Of a stretch of 64,000 nucleotides of DNA, positions 22,213-31,231 are shown piece by piece. The stretch lies in assembly GCF_051020955.1 (NCBI RefSeq), contig NC_135017.1, positions 29,730,689-29,794,688 on the forward strand. Reading direction: 5' to 3'. This stretch comes from Megalopta genalis (taxonomy: Eukaryota > Arthropoda > Insecta > Hymenoptera > Halictidae). Every line of letters begins with the position of its first letter. The first letter of the stretch is position 1. A program made the position numbers and the translations under genes. The notes under the pieces are model-generated. The model did no database searches. It was not told where the DNA came from and saw nothing but the letters and a program-made list of their open reading frames with translations.

Positions 22213-23705
22213 TGTGCTAAATAATCTATTCTCAGTGTGTTTTGGGTGATTTTATTATTGAGATCGGCTAGTTGCTCTTTGATCTCGTCTAGGCTATTTC
22301 TGAATATTTCAAGTATTTGGCTTATATTTATGTTGTTCTGGTTATTATTGTCCGTTGCTTGAACTTGTGTTCTTTCGTTGCTGTTGGTCGGTATTCTTTG
22401 GGGGGTGAGCCTTTCGTTTCTGGTGTGTGTTTCGGGTTGTGCTATATGTTGTGTGTATGGCATTCTATTGTTTTTTGTGATGTTTGCGTATGAGATGCTG
22501 GGATCAAATTGTCTGTGAATTTTTTGTGTTTTTTCGAGAGTTTTTCTGTTTTTGTTTTCGTGTACTTGCTTCTTTATGTTCAATACCATAGACATATATG
22601 GGCAGCCCAGGTAAGAGGCCGGGTGCCCATTTTCCCCGCAGTTAGCGCATTTTAGCGCGTTTTTGCTACCTGCTTTGTCGATGCTGCACTTTCCCGGTTC
22701 ATGGCTTTGTGCGCATTTGACGCATCTGAACCCCATATTGCAGTTAGAGCTGGCGTGTCCAACTCTTTGGCAGTTTTTGCACTGAAAGATTTTAGGCTTT
22801 CTAAGCCTTTCCCATCTTATTGCTTGGCTTAGCAGTTTTCTGATTTTTAGTAGCTCCTGGTGATTACTATTTTTGTCTATCTGTACTATGAAGTGGTATT
22901 TGTTGCTATTTGTGCGGTCGAATTGTAGTTTGTTAATTTTTGTTATTGTTATGTTGTTAATTTTGAGATCATCTAGCGCGGCCATTACCTCAGCTTCATT
23001 GAAGCCTCCTCGAATGCCCTTAAGGACGAATGACTTGTTTTTAAGATGGGTTGGGGTGAAGGAGTGGAATCGGAGGTTATTTTCTTTCAGGATTTCTAAG
23101 CATTTAAAGTGAGCAGACTCATTACTGGCGTTGAGCATTACAGTATCTTCGTCGAGTTGTCTTACCGTAAATGACTCTGTGCTGAGTTTACTTTCTGAGA
23201 TCAGTGCTATTATGGTTTTAATCTTTGACTTTGTTATGTATATAGGTGGCATTCTGCCCTTCCCTTTTGGTGTGGGGACTTTTTCAGAAGGCCCCTCCGT
23301 TTCAATGTACTCAGCGCCCTCTTCCGCGAGGGGATTGTACTTATTGGTGGTGACGAAGCTGGGGCCCTCTGAGTCCCCTAGACTTTCCCGTGGCGCTGTC
23401 TTAGAAGGGTGGCGAAATCCTTTACTATCGGGCTCGCCATTGTTCTGGCTTGGGCCTTGTCCTCCTCTCCTCGAGGCAGCCAGGTTAGGTTTATGGACCT
23501 TCCTGGTGCTTTCGAATATTTTGTCATAATTCCGCGCACTAAATTCTTTGTCGAAATTTCTTACCACCCGCTTGAGTTGGATCGTGCGGTCCGCTTCGGC
23601 TGCGATGGTGTCTAGTTTTCGTTTATGGCTGCCTGCCATTGTGCCGATTTTCCCCTTTGGGCATGGCAGCCCCACTTCTGTTCCACGTGTTTGAAGCTCA
23701 CTCAC
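22197..23705 (-). CDS. E1 ORF1, Gag-like nucleic-acid-binding protein
   Basis: 502 codons without interruption. It differs from the E2 protein by scattered substitutions only. It has the same order: basic N-terminus, acidic/Ser-rich linker, the domain found before C2HC fingers in Jockey-type Gag proteins (residues ~155-300), then three CCHC knuckles at ~309-322, 328-340 and 353-368, and a Gln/Asn-rich coiled C-terminus. It ends in TAA within TAATG, overlapping ORF2. Its conservation despite the dead ORF2 may only reflect a young age. Confidence 0.88.
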   Translation of the reverse strand: MSELQTRGTEVGLPCPKGKIGTMAGSHKRKLDTIAAEADRTIQLKRVVRNFDKEFSARNYDKIFESTRKVHKPNLAASRRGGQGPSQNNGEPDSKGFRHPSKTAPRESLGDSEGPSFVTTNKYNPLAEEGAEYIETEGPSEKVPTPKGKGRMPPIYITKSKIKTIIALISESKLSTESFTVRQLDEDTVMLNASNESAHFKCLEILKENNLRFHSFTPTHLKNKSFVLKGIRGGFNEAEVMAALDDLKINNITITKINKLQFDRTNSNKYHFIVQIDKNSNHQELLKIRKLLSQAIRWERLRKPKIFQCKNCQRVGHASSNCNMGFRCVKCAQSHEPGKCSIDKAGSKNALKCANCGENGHPASYLGCPYMSMVLNIKKQVHENKNRKTLEKTQKIHRQFDPSISYANITKNNRMPYTQHIAQPETHTRNERLTPQRIPTNSNERTQVQATDNNNQNNINISQILEIFRNSLDEIKEQLADLNNKITQNTLRIDYLAQWTIE

Positions 23706-23891
23706 AATGATTGGATAACCGGCGATTGTCCGCCGCCTTGTATTCCTTTAATGTACAGGCAGTGCCTGTTAAGAAAGCACACTACAGGGATATCTGGCCT
23801 ACTGGATTAATCACACTTTTTTAGGACACGTTTTTTAAGGCACGGAGCACACTGAGCACATGACCTATCGCCTCGGCGGATCTACAGTGAA

Positions 23892-23906
23892 TCGTTGGCT
23901 CGTTGG
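23892..23906 (+). repeat. tRNA-Pro 5' stub / target duplicate between E1 and E2
   Basis: tcgttggctcgttgg. The last 10 nt are the start of tRNA-Pro, and the preceding tcgtt is the same 5 bp found upstream of the intact tRNA at 29413. It is followed at once by 24 T (23907-23930), the tail of E2. It is identical to 29408-29422. Confidence 0.93.
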
Positions 23907-23930
23907 TTTTTTTTTTTTTTTTTTTTTTTT

Positions 23931-24412
23931 AAAAAGTAAGTTTATTTATCTCGTTACAGTCATAATATACACAGCATAATCCTACTTAAAAAATACTGTT
24001 AACATTAATAATAACAAATTTATTTATAGCTATTAGTTATCTACTAGGATAAACTCTATAGCTATCTGTAATGATGTAATATGATTTAGGACGTTCTTAT
24101 GGCGAGAGATTTAAATGTTGTCAGTCATATATCGATAGTTGTTGGTGAAAGAAAAGGAGAGTCTTAGAAAAACTTTTACCATCTATCTTAATATTACTTA
24201 GGCTACTTAAAAAATAAATAAATAAATAAATAGGGTAGTAGGTGTGGCGTGAGGAGTTGGGATGGGTGGGTTAGGGTTCGGAGGATCTAATTACAAGGGA
24301 ACTTAAAACTAATGTTGCTGTTAAGCATTTAGCGCTATGTAGAAATTGTGTACAGGTTTTAAGACGATCACTGGTGACTAATGACCTTTGTTTTAACGGA
24401 ACTTAGTCTATT
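23931..24412 (-). other. E2 3' UTR
   Basis: 482 bp between the ORF2 stop and the poly(A) tail. Its terminal 125-250 bp are what the two truncated copies at 9864 and 18344 preserve. It includes a short aaat microsatellite near 24208-24232. A 3' UTR shared by all copies is the expected site of template recognition by the element's reverse transcriptase. Confidence 0.85.
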
Positions 24413-27400
24413 TTATCGCTTTTTGCGGGTTCTTCTGCGTAGTTCGTCGATGTGCCTGGCGTCATTAGCTAGCCAGGTGTAGTCTTTGTTTAATCTATCC
24501 CTGTCCATTTTGTCCTTGATAGAGAGTGCTGTTGAGTAGTTGGATTGGTCACGTCTGTATTTGTTGTCGTCTAGGTTGATTTTCTTATTGGCTGAGTGTC
24601 TAATCCTATGGTAGATTATGGGTAGGTTGTGTTGGTCCTGGATTAATCCTTTATGGTCACAAAAGAGGAACAGCTCTGGGGCTATGTATCCTGAGCTTAA
24701 CTTGTCGGGGGTCGTCTCTTCGTCCGTTTTCAATATGTCTATTAATATTTGATTTTTGGTGTGACCAATTCTGCTGAAGTACTTTCGAGTGAGTTTTAGG
24801 ATGAAGCAGTCTATTCTTGGGATATCGGCTATTGTGTATATTTTAATATTGCTGATTCTTTTGGTGTAGTTTGAATCTGCTGTTCTATATCGGCCGAGGC
24901 ATGTTCTTAGGCACGATCTTTCAAATCTCCTTGTTTTTTCTAAAATTGTTGGCCCGGTGTTCCAGAAAATGGGTGCGGCATACGTTAGTATGGGTCTGAC
25001 TAACAATTGGTAGCAGATGAGCTTGGCTTTTGTGGAAAGGTTTTTGTTATGGAACAGTCTTGAGTTGGCTTTGAAGGCTTTTCTGGCTTTGTCTAGTTGC
25101 GTGATGTGGTGTTTGTTTAATCTTAAGAGATGATCTAGTTGTACTCCTAGATATTTTACTAGCTTTTTTTGGGGGATTTCGACCGTTTCGTTAGTGTGAG
25201 TGTTTTTAGCTGTGATTGATGCTTTTTCTATCTTTGTTACGTTTGAGTATTTTATTTGTTTTACCGGTCTACGGAAGAATATTAGTTCACTTTTGGTGGG
25301 ATTAATTCTCAGGTTCCAGTTTTTGTAGTAGTCAGTAATGTGATTCAGTGTTATTTGGAGTGAGTTTTCGATTTGTCCTACGTCCGTGCCAGCTTTGTAG
25401 ATTATTAAGTCGTCTGCGTAGGCTATCGAGTGTAGTCTGTCTGCAGTGTTGAGGCCGAATTCGTTTATAATTTCGCTATTATATATGTTGAAGAGTATTG
25501 GTGATGTTACTGTTCCTTGTTGTAGGCCTTCTGAGATTTGGAACGTGGTGGTAGACATTTTCGTTCCGTCCCATGTGCGGAACGTTTTTCCTTTAATCAT
25601 GTTTGATATTAGAAGGATTAGTCCTGCTGGAAATTTGTATTTATCGAGTTTATGGATTAGACCATTGTGCCATACTGAATCAAATGCTTTTTCGAGATCT
25701 AGCAATATTGCTCCCACTGTCAGTCCGTTGTGTAGGTAATTGTTGAGGTCAGAAGTTAATTTGTGGATTGCGTGTGTGGTAGATAGTTTATTCTTAAATC
25801 CGAATTGATTATTTGGTATAATGTTGTGTGCAGTTATGTGTTTCATCAGGTTTTGTTTGATTATTTTTTCAAAAATTTTACTGATGTTCGCAGTGAGACT
25901 AATGGGTCTGTAGTTTTGTGGCTCTTCTGGGTTTTTACCTTTTTTTAGTATCGGAAGTATCTTTGCTTGTTTCCATCTGTTTGGGTAATAGGCGTGGTTA
26001 ATTGCGTTATTGAAGAGTATTGTGTACTCTGTTATGATGGTTGTCGGTAGATTTTTTATGGCAATTGATGGGATATTGTCCAGACCTGATGAAGTCTTAT
26101 TATTTAGTTTTTTTATAATTTCGCATACTTCACTGTATGAGATGAAATGGCTGGTTACGTTATCCAGGAGTACTGGTCTGTGAGCTGGGTTAGTGTCTGT
26201 GAATGTTGTAAATGTTGCCTTTGTATCAGTCATTCTTTTTGCTATTTTGCTGTATCTGTCTGTTGTTTCGTCTGCCAGTCTTTTGGTGGTTGTATTGGTG
26301 TTGGTGTATCTTGGTGAGTTTATTTTTTCCAGATACTTTCCTATTATCTCGAGTTTAGTAATCGGGTCTGTAATGTAAAGTTCGTTGTTGTCGGTCCTGT
26401 CTGGTAAACTTTTCGCAATTTCTTTGTTAAATTCGTTTTTGTTGATATCAAGTCTGAGGTTTTCGATGTTAGTGTGTTTTTGCGGTCTCAGTATCCTGTT
26501 AATGGTCGGGAAAAATTCATTGGCGTCCTTGAAGTTTATATTTTTGATGATGGAGGCCCAGTATGCGGTTGCTGCTTTGGAGATTTCGATGTGGAGTTTT
26601 TTATTGAGTATTTTTATTGTCCGTTTAATTCTGTTCGTCTCCTGTCTGCTGTGCTTGCTCGGGCTTTGGTACCTGATGTAATGCAGCCTCGATATTAGGC
26701 AAGACTTTGCCGCGTGTAGTTTATTAGTGTTGTTGCTGATGTATTTTTGATAATAGTTTGTCTTGCTAGATTTATTTGATGGGACTATTTCTTTAATTGT
26801 TTTTGTTATAAGCAGTTCGAGGTAGTTGATGCCTTCGTCTATTTCATTTATTGTGAGATTCCTATTATTCGGTAGTTTATTATTTAGGTGCTTATCGGCC
26901 CGCTTAGCGAATTTTCGCCAATTAGTTTTTTTATAGTTGTATGAGTGGGGTTTCGGAGGAGTTGGTGTTAATCCATGGAACAGTGTGGTTGGTTCTATTG
27001 CGAATGTTAGAGCATTATGATCGCTGTCGTATGGGTTTGTTTTTATTTTGTTGTTGATGAGGTTCAGAATTTCTAGTCTGCTGTCTGTTATGCAGTAGTC
27101 TAGGAAAGAGTTTGCTTTGGTGTACGTAGGGTTGGCAGCTGCGTAGATTGTTGTTTTGTGTGAAATGCAGTTGTCGCTCTCCCATTGTAGTAATCGTCTG
27201 CCTCTGTCGTTCGTGTTTGAGTCACCCCAGTGTGTATTTCTGGCGTTTATGTCGCCGGCTATGATGAAGTAAATGTTTTCGTTGTCCAGATGAAAGTCTT
27301 TGAAAAGTTGTTCGAACTCTATTATGAATGTGTTTTTTGTGGATTGTGGGGCGTATATGCTGAATATGAGTAATGTTTTTTTCGAGTTTACTATTATTTT

Positions 27401-27727
27401 TATCACTGTGTATTCTATGATTCTATTTTTTTTTGAGTTTGGGTATGTGACCATAGTGTAATTGATGGTGTTTTTTATAGCTATTGCAGTGCCTCCGCCT
27501 CTCGAGTTTGGAGCTCTGTCTGTCCTAATTATGTCGTAGTTGTCTAGTTTCAGTTTGTGTTTGTTGTTCAGTTTGGTTTCTGAGATCAGTATGATGTCGT
27601 GTTTGTAAGCTTCGATATATTTTTGTAAGTCTAGTCTTTTCTTGATTGTGCACAGTGAATTTACGTTTATCGCTGAAATTTTGATTGGGTTGCTGGTGGT
27701 TGTGTGATCCATTACTCGATTGTCCAT
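24413..27727 (-). CDS. E2 ORF2: AP-type endonuclease plus reverse transcriptase, intact
   Basis: 1104 codons, no interruption. Residues ~14-244 form an apurinic-type endonuclease: INVNSL (Asn), SETKL (Glu50), AGDINARNTHWG (158-168) and SDHNAL (235-240). Residues ~540-800 are the reverse transcriptase: NYRPISLTANISKIFE, DLEKAFDSVWHNGL (first Asp 677), EGLQQGTVTSPILFNIY and IAYADDLIIY (catalytic Asp 771 and 772), then KYLGV. The basic C-terminus (...RRRTRKKR) has no recognisable RNase H or zinc knuckle. The endonuclease is expected to nick the target and the RT to prime there, so it is the likely source of tRNA-Pro specificity. The first ATG overlaps ORF1 by 16 nt; a second ATG (codon 6) lies in the TAATG and may be the true start. 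Confidence 0.95.
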   Translation of the reverse strand: MDNRVMDHTTTSNPIKISAINVNSLCTIKKRLDLQKYIEAYKHDIILISETKLNNKHKLKLDNYDIIRTDRAPNSRGGGTAIAIKNTINYTMVTYPNSKKNRIIEYTVIKIIVNSKKTLLIFSIYAPQSTKNTFIIEFEQLFKDFHLDNENIYFIIAGDINARNTHWGDSNTNDRGRRLLQWESDNCISHKTTIYAAANPTYTKANSFLDYCITDSRLEILNLINNKIKTNPYDSDHNALTFAIEPTTLFHGLTPTPPKPHSYNYKKTNWRKFAKRADKHLNNKLPNNRNLTINEIDEGINYLELLITKTIKEIVPSNKSSKTNYYQKYISNNTNKLHAAKSCLISRLHYIRYQSPSKHSRQETNRIKRTIKILNKKLHIEISKAATAYWASIIKNINFKDANEFFPTINRILRPQKHTNIENLRLDINKNEFNKEIAKSLPDRTDNNELYITDPITKLEIIGKYLEKINSPRYTNTNTTTKRLADETTDRYSKIAKRMTDTKATFTTFTDTNPAHRPVLLDNVTSHFISYSEVCEIIKKLNNKTSSGLDNIPSIAIKNLPTTIITEYTILFNNAINHAYYPNRWKQAKILPILKKGKNPEEPQNYRPISLTANISKIFEKIIKQNLMKHITAHNIIPNNQFGFKNKLSTTHAIHKLTSDLNNYLHNGLTVGAILLDLEKAFDSVWHNGLIHKLDKYKFPAGLILLISNMIKGKTFRTWDGTKMSTTTFQISEGLQQGTVTSPILFNIYNSEIINEFGLNTADRLHSIAYADDLIIYKAGTDVGQIENSLQITLNHITDYYKNWNLRINPTKSELIFFRRPVKQIKYSNVTKIEKASITAKNTHTNETVEIPQKKLVKYLGVQLDHLLRLNKHHITQLDKARKAFKANSRLFHNKNLSTKAKLICYQLLVRPILTYAAPIFWNTGPTILEKTRRFERSCLRTCLGRYRTADSNYTKRISNIKIYTIADIPRIDCFILKLTRKYFSRIGHTKNQILIDILKTDEETTPDKLSSGYIAPELFLFCDHKGLIQDQHNLPIIYHRIRHSANKKINLDDNKYRRDQSNYSTALSIKDKMDRDRLNKDYTWLANDARHIDELRRRTRKKR
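27710..27714 (-). promoter_or_regulatory. TAATG stop-start overlap of ORF1 and ORF2
   Basis: Read on the minus strand, the ORF1 stop TAA and an in-frame ATG of ORF2 share an A: gagTAATGgat. The same arrangement is kept in E1 (22195-22199). Such UAAUG overlaps support termination-reinitiation in the silkworm element SART1, so ORF2 here may be made the same way. Confidence 0.7.
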
Positions 27728-29220
27728 TGTGCTAAATAATCTATTCTCAGTGTGTTTTGTGTGATTTTATTATTGAGATCGGCTAGTTGTTCTTTGATCT
27801 CGTCTAGGCTATTTCTGAATATTTCAAGTATTTGGTTTATGTTTATGTTGTTCTGGTTATTATTGTCCGTTGCTTGAACTTGAGTTCTTTCGTTGCTGTT
27901 GGTCGGTATTCTTTGGGGGGTGAGCCTTTCGTTTCTGGTGTGTGTTTCGGGTTGTGCTATATGTTGTGTGTATGGCATTCTATTGTTTTTTGTGATGTTT
28001 GCGTATGAGATGCTGGGATCAAATTGTCTGTAAATTTTTTGTGTTTTTTCGAGAGCTTTTCTGTTTTTGTTTTCATGTACTTGCTTCTTTATGTTCAATA
28101 CCATAGACATATATGGGCAGCCCAGGTAAGAGGCCGGGTGCCCATTTTCCCCGCAGTTAGCGCATTTTAGCGCGTTTTTGCTACCTGCTTTGTCGATGCT
28201 GCACTTTCCTGGTTCGTGGCTTTGTGCGCATTTGACGCATCTAAACCCCATATTGCAGTTCGAGCTGGCGTGTCCAACTCTTTGGCAGTTTTTGCACTGA
28301 AAGATTTTGGGCTTTCTAAGCCTTTCCCATTTTATTGCTTGGCTTAGTAGTTTTCTGATTTTTAGTAGCTCCTGGTGATTACTATTTTTGTCTATCTGTA
28401 CTATGAAGTGGTATTTGTTGCTATTTGTGCGGTCGAATTGTAGTTTGTTGATTTTTGTTATGTTTATGTTGTTAATTTTGAGATCATCTAGCGCGGCCAT
28501 TACCTCAGCTTCATTGAAGCCTCCTCGGATGCCCTTAAGGACGAATGACTTATTTTTAAGGTGGGTTGGGGTGAAGGAGTGGAATCGAAGGTTTTTTTCT
28601 TTCAGGATTTCTAAGCATTTAAAGTGGGCAGACTCATTACTGGCGTTGAGCCTTACCGTGTCTTCATCGAGTTGTCTTACCGTAAATGCCTCTGTGCTGA
28701 GTTCATTTTCTGAGATCAGTGCTATTAAGGTTTTAATCTTTGACTTTGTTATGTATATAGGCGGCATTCTGCCCTTCCCCTTTGGTGTGGGGGCATTTTC
28801 AGAAGGCCCCTCTGTTTCCATGTACTCAGCGCCCTCTTCCGCGAGGGGATTGTACTTATTGGTGGTGACGTAGCTGGGGCCCTCTGAGTCCCCTAGACTT
28901 TCCCGTGGCGCTGTCTTCGAAGGGTGGCGAAATCCTTCACTATCTGGCTCGCCATTGTTCTGGCTCGGGCCTTGTCCTCCTCTCCTCGAGGCAGCCAGGT
29001 TAGGTTTATGGACCTTCCTGGTGCTTTCGAATATTTTGTCGTAATTCCGCGCACTGAATTCTTTGTCGAAATTTCTTACCACCCGTTTAAGTTGTATCGT
29101 GCGGTCCGCTTCGGCTGCGATGGTGTCTAGTTTTCGTTTATGGCTGCCTGCCATTGTGCCGATTTGCTCCTTTGGGCATGGCAGCCCCACTTCTGCTCCA
29201 CGTGTTTGAAGCTCACTCAC
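27712..29220 (-). CDS. E2 ORF1: Gag-like RNA-binding protein, intact
   Basis: 502 codons. Basic N-terminus (GSHKRKLDTI), acidic Ser/Pro linker (~90-150), then a domain with FHSFTPTHLKNKSFVLKGI (~214-231) like the region preceding the fingers in Jockey and X-element Gag. Three knuckles follow: CKNCQRVGHASSNC (CX2CX4HX4C), CVKCAQSHEPGKC (CX2CX3HX4C) and CANCGENGHPASYLGC (CX2CX4HX6C). The C-terminus is rich in Asn/Gln with a short predicted coiled coil (EIFRNSLDEIKEQLADLNNK). It is expected to coat the element RNA. MAGSHKRK at codon 23 is an alternative start. Confidence 0.93.
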   Translation of the reverse strand: MSELQTRGAEVGLPCPKEQIGTMAGSHKRKLDTIAAEADRTIQLKRVVRNFDKEFSARNYDKIFESTRKVHKPNLAASRRGGQGPSQNNGEPDSEGFRHPSKTAPRESLGDSEGPSYVTTNKYNPLAEEGAEYMETEGPSENAPTPKGKGRMPPIYITKSKIKTLIALISENELSTEAFTVRQLDEDTVRLNASNESAHFKCLEILKEKNLRFHSFTPTHLKNKSFVLKGIRGGFNEAEVMAALDDLKINNINITKINKLQFDRTNSNKYHFIVQIDKNSNHQELLKIRKLLSQAIKWERLRKPKIFQCKNCQRVGHASSNCNMGFRCVKCAQSHEPGKCSIDKAGSKNALKCANCGENGHPASYLGCPYMSMVLNIKKQVHENKNRKALEKTQKIYRQFDPSISYANITKNNRMPYTQHIAQPETHTRNERLTPQRIPTNSNERTQVQATDNNNQNNININQILEIFRNSLDEIKEQLADLNNKITQNTLRIDYLAQWTIE

Positions 29221-29407
29221 AATAATTGGATAACCGGCGATTTTCCGCCGCCTTGTATTCCTTTAATGTACAGGCGGTGCCTGTTAAGAAAGCACACTTA
29301 GGGGATATCTAGCCACAGGGTTATTCACACTTTTTTAGGACACGTTTTTTTTAGGGCACGGAGCACACTGAGCACACGACCTATCACCTCGGTGGGTCTA
29401 CAGTGAA
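29221..29407 (-). promoter_or_regulatory. E2 5' UTR with presumed internal promoter
   Basis: 187 bp between the element's 5' end and ORF1, almost the same in E1 (23706-23891) apart from small indels. An internal Pol II promoter must lie here if the element is autonomous, but no TATA or clear initiator could be assigned. Its outer end is 5 bp from the start of the intact tRNA-Pro, so the two transcription units diverge from nearly the same point. Confidence 0.5.
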
Positions 29408-29422
29408 TCGTTGGCTCGTTGG
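29408..29422 (+). repeat. Target duplicate, tRNA-side copy
   Basis: tcgttggctcgttgg, identical to 23892-23906. Its last 10 nt are the beginning of the intact tRNA-Pro. Confidence 0.93.
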
Positions 29423-29484
29423 TCTAGGGGTATGATTCTCGCTTAGGGTGCGAGAGGTCCCGGGTTCAAATCCCGGACGAGCCC
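29413..29484 (+). tRNA. tRNA-Pro(AGG), intact, beside the LINE array
   Basis: Identical over 72 nt to the gene at 10134-10205. Both internal promoter boxes and all stems are intact; a 7-T terminator follows at 29486-29492. Two successive LINE insertions lie against its 5' end, yet the gene is complete because each insertion duplicated its first 10 nt. Confidence 0.98.
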
Positions 29485-31158
29485 ATTTTTTTATATTTTT
29501 TTTTTTTAATGTCATTTACGATCGTACATCGATCGGGAATTATACTCTATCGGGACAACAATGTACATCCATCGTTTCTAATAACACCATTGCACTGAAA
29601 CTGGAACATATTGTAGTATATAACGTTCTCGATCATTAACTAGTGCTCCAATTTTATGGATGAAATTCGAAACATTCGAAAATAAAATACTATTCGACAG
29701 ATGAAACACTTGTAATATTGCATTATTCTGATGAATTGAATAAAAAAAAAAAAAAAAAAAATTTGCAGAAACTAAGATCAAAAATAGTTTCACGAAGTTT
29801 AATTATTATCTTATCTGCCAGCTGATGTTGCCAATCAATGTAATGTATTAAGTCATTAACTCGGTGATGAATAACCATGAGAGAAGTGAGGTCAGAAAAT
29901 AGCATCATAATGATTATTTAATGACTTTGGCATTACAGTTATGAAGCAATGTCATCTTTAATACTATATATATATACAAGTTGAATATAAATAAGAGAGT
30001 AAATATGAGCTGAAATTTTACGGTTTTCTAGAAAATAAAAATAAAATAAGTGAATCACTTATTCACTCAGATCGATTCCATTCTCGTTAGTAACATAATA
30101 TAACGCTTAACAAAATATACAACTAATTTTTGTAGCGATCCAATGAAATACTGGATCGCATAATAAAATGTAAACGAAAATTCGTAATACTTATGTAAGC
30201 GATCTATTACTACTAATCGTTTCTCAAGTGGAATATGATCATCCATTCGATGAATGATGATATATTCCATGAAGTACCAATTATATTGTAAGTAATATAT
30301 GCAAAGAAACTACTATGTTGTTAACTTCAAAAATAACGGAATGAATAATGCATTCAACACAGTCGTTTTTTACGTGTTGTTAACTACATGAGGAATGCCA
30401 CGAGATTACTGACGTAACCTTAGCAATCAGAAGTGGTAAGAAATGGCCCTGGATGTGGTGATTGTCACGGTCAACTATGTTTGAGTGTCATACTACCACG
30501 AATTGGACCTGTTATTCTGTTTCTTGGCATTACTATTGCCTCCAGAAATTCGGAATGGAACCGAATGTACTGTACAAAAAATATGCGCGTGTGTCTGTGT
30601 GTGATCTTTTATAGTACCTCAAGCAAGTTATAATACTTATCTATCTATCTTTTACGTACAAACTGTTTATACGTTTAATTCTCCAATATATGTTGCCACA
30701 GCTTCATTTCCAAGGGAAATCGAAGACAGATAGCCTGATTTTCCACTGAGATTATGCTTTCGATAATTTATGGCAAGGTCAGGGTATGAGTGGCTTCTCA
30801 AGGTTTAGTTCTATGAACCAACCTCCAGATGACATCTGGCAACTCGAATTAGTTGCAGATATTCAATGAGATGCATTCGTGGACGCATGTTTGAAAAGCT
30901 GGAAATCTGCAAACGACCAAAGAACGAACCGTTTTTTTAAAGAACAAGGATAGTGTTCCCAAAGAATCTGTTAGTCTGATAGCCATCCTGACATACGTAT
31001 TTAGTTTGTTGAATCCTATAGCCTTTAAATTTATTATGTAAACAATGAAAGATGTACTTTAATTGAATTGTCACTTCTTTAATTCATTATCTCTCAATAT
31101 TTTTCGCCAACGAAGTTATTATTCGCAAATGAAGAAAATTGAAAAATCCTTAACAATC
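29485..31158. other. Spacer, nothing recognised
   Basis: A/T-rich sequence between tRNA-Pro and tRNA-Ala. It has a run of 20 A near 29742-29761. Short open stretches exist, but none has splice sites or recognisable content. Confidence 0.4.
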
Positions 31159-31231
31159 GGGGGCGTAGCTCAGATGGTAGAGCGCTCGCTTAGCATGCGA
31201 GAGGTACCGGGATCGATACCCGGCGCCTCCA
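31159..31231 (+). tRNA. tRNA-Ala(AGC)
   Basis: 73 nt. Acceptor GGGGGCG pairs with CGCCTCC (one G-U), discriminator A, anticodon in cttAGCatg, T loop ggatcgatacc. No intron. Confidence 0.97.

Larger units (their letters stand above)
19356..23891 (-). mobile_element. tRNA-Pro LINE, left copy (E1), defective
   Basis: The same family as the right copy, colinear and closely similar. The sense 5' end (ttcactgtag...) is at 23891 and abuts tRNA-Pro sequence. The 3' end at about 19356 lacks both poly(A) and tRNA stub. Relative to the right copy it has a deletion of roughly 930 bp (about 19553, removing the 3' part of ORF2) and several frameshifts. ORF1 is still open. Confidence 0.92.
23907..29407 (-). 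mobile_element. tRNA-Pro-specific LINE, right copy (E2), apparently full length and intact
   Basis: A 5.5-kb non-LTR retrotransposon. Order on the minus strand: 5' UTR (29221-29407, about 190 bp), ORF1, ORF2, 3' UTR (23931-24412), poly(A) of 24 (23907-23930). It is flanked by the 15-bp duplication tcgttggctcgttgg (23892-23906 and 29408-29422). The 5' end at 29407 agrees with the 5' end of E1 at 23891, so both are full length at the 5' side. The ORF1 Gag domain type and RT motifs fit the Jockey superfamily; the exact clade needs a tree. The element is antisense to, and head-to-head with, the intact tRNA-Pro at 29413. Confidence 0.95.

Noticed and set aside
23892..23906. Partial tRNA-Pro sequences (also 9854-9863, 18483-18497) as tRNA pseudogenes
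   Set aside because: Each is exactly the first 10 nt and abuts a LINE tail. They are target-site duplicates.
20497..27500. Plus-strand frames running through the two LINE copies
   Set aside because: They are antisense shadows of ORF1 and ORF2, occurring at equivalent places in both copies.
23907..29407. R1/SART clade assignment, suggested by target specificity and TAATG coupling
   Set aside because: The Gag domain before the fingers and the RT wording look more Jockey-like. Without a tree the clade stays open, so specificity alone was not used.
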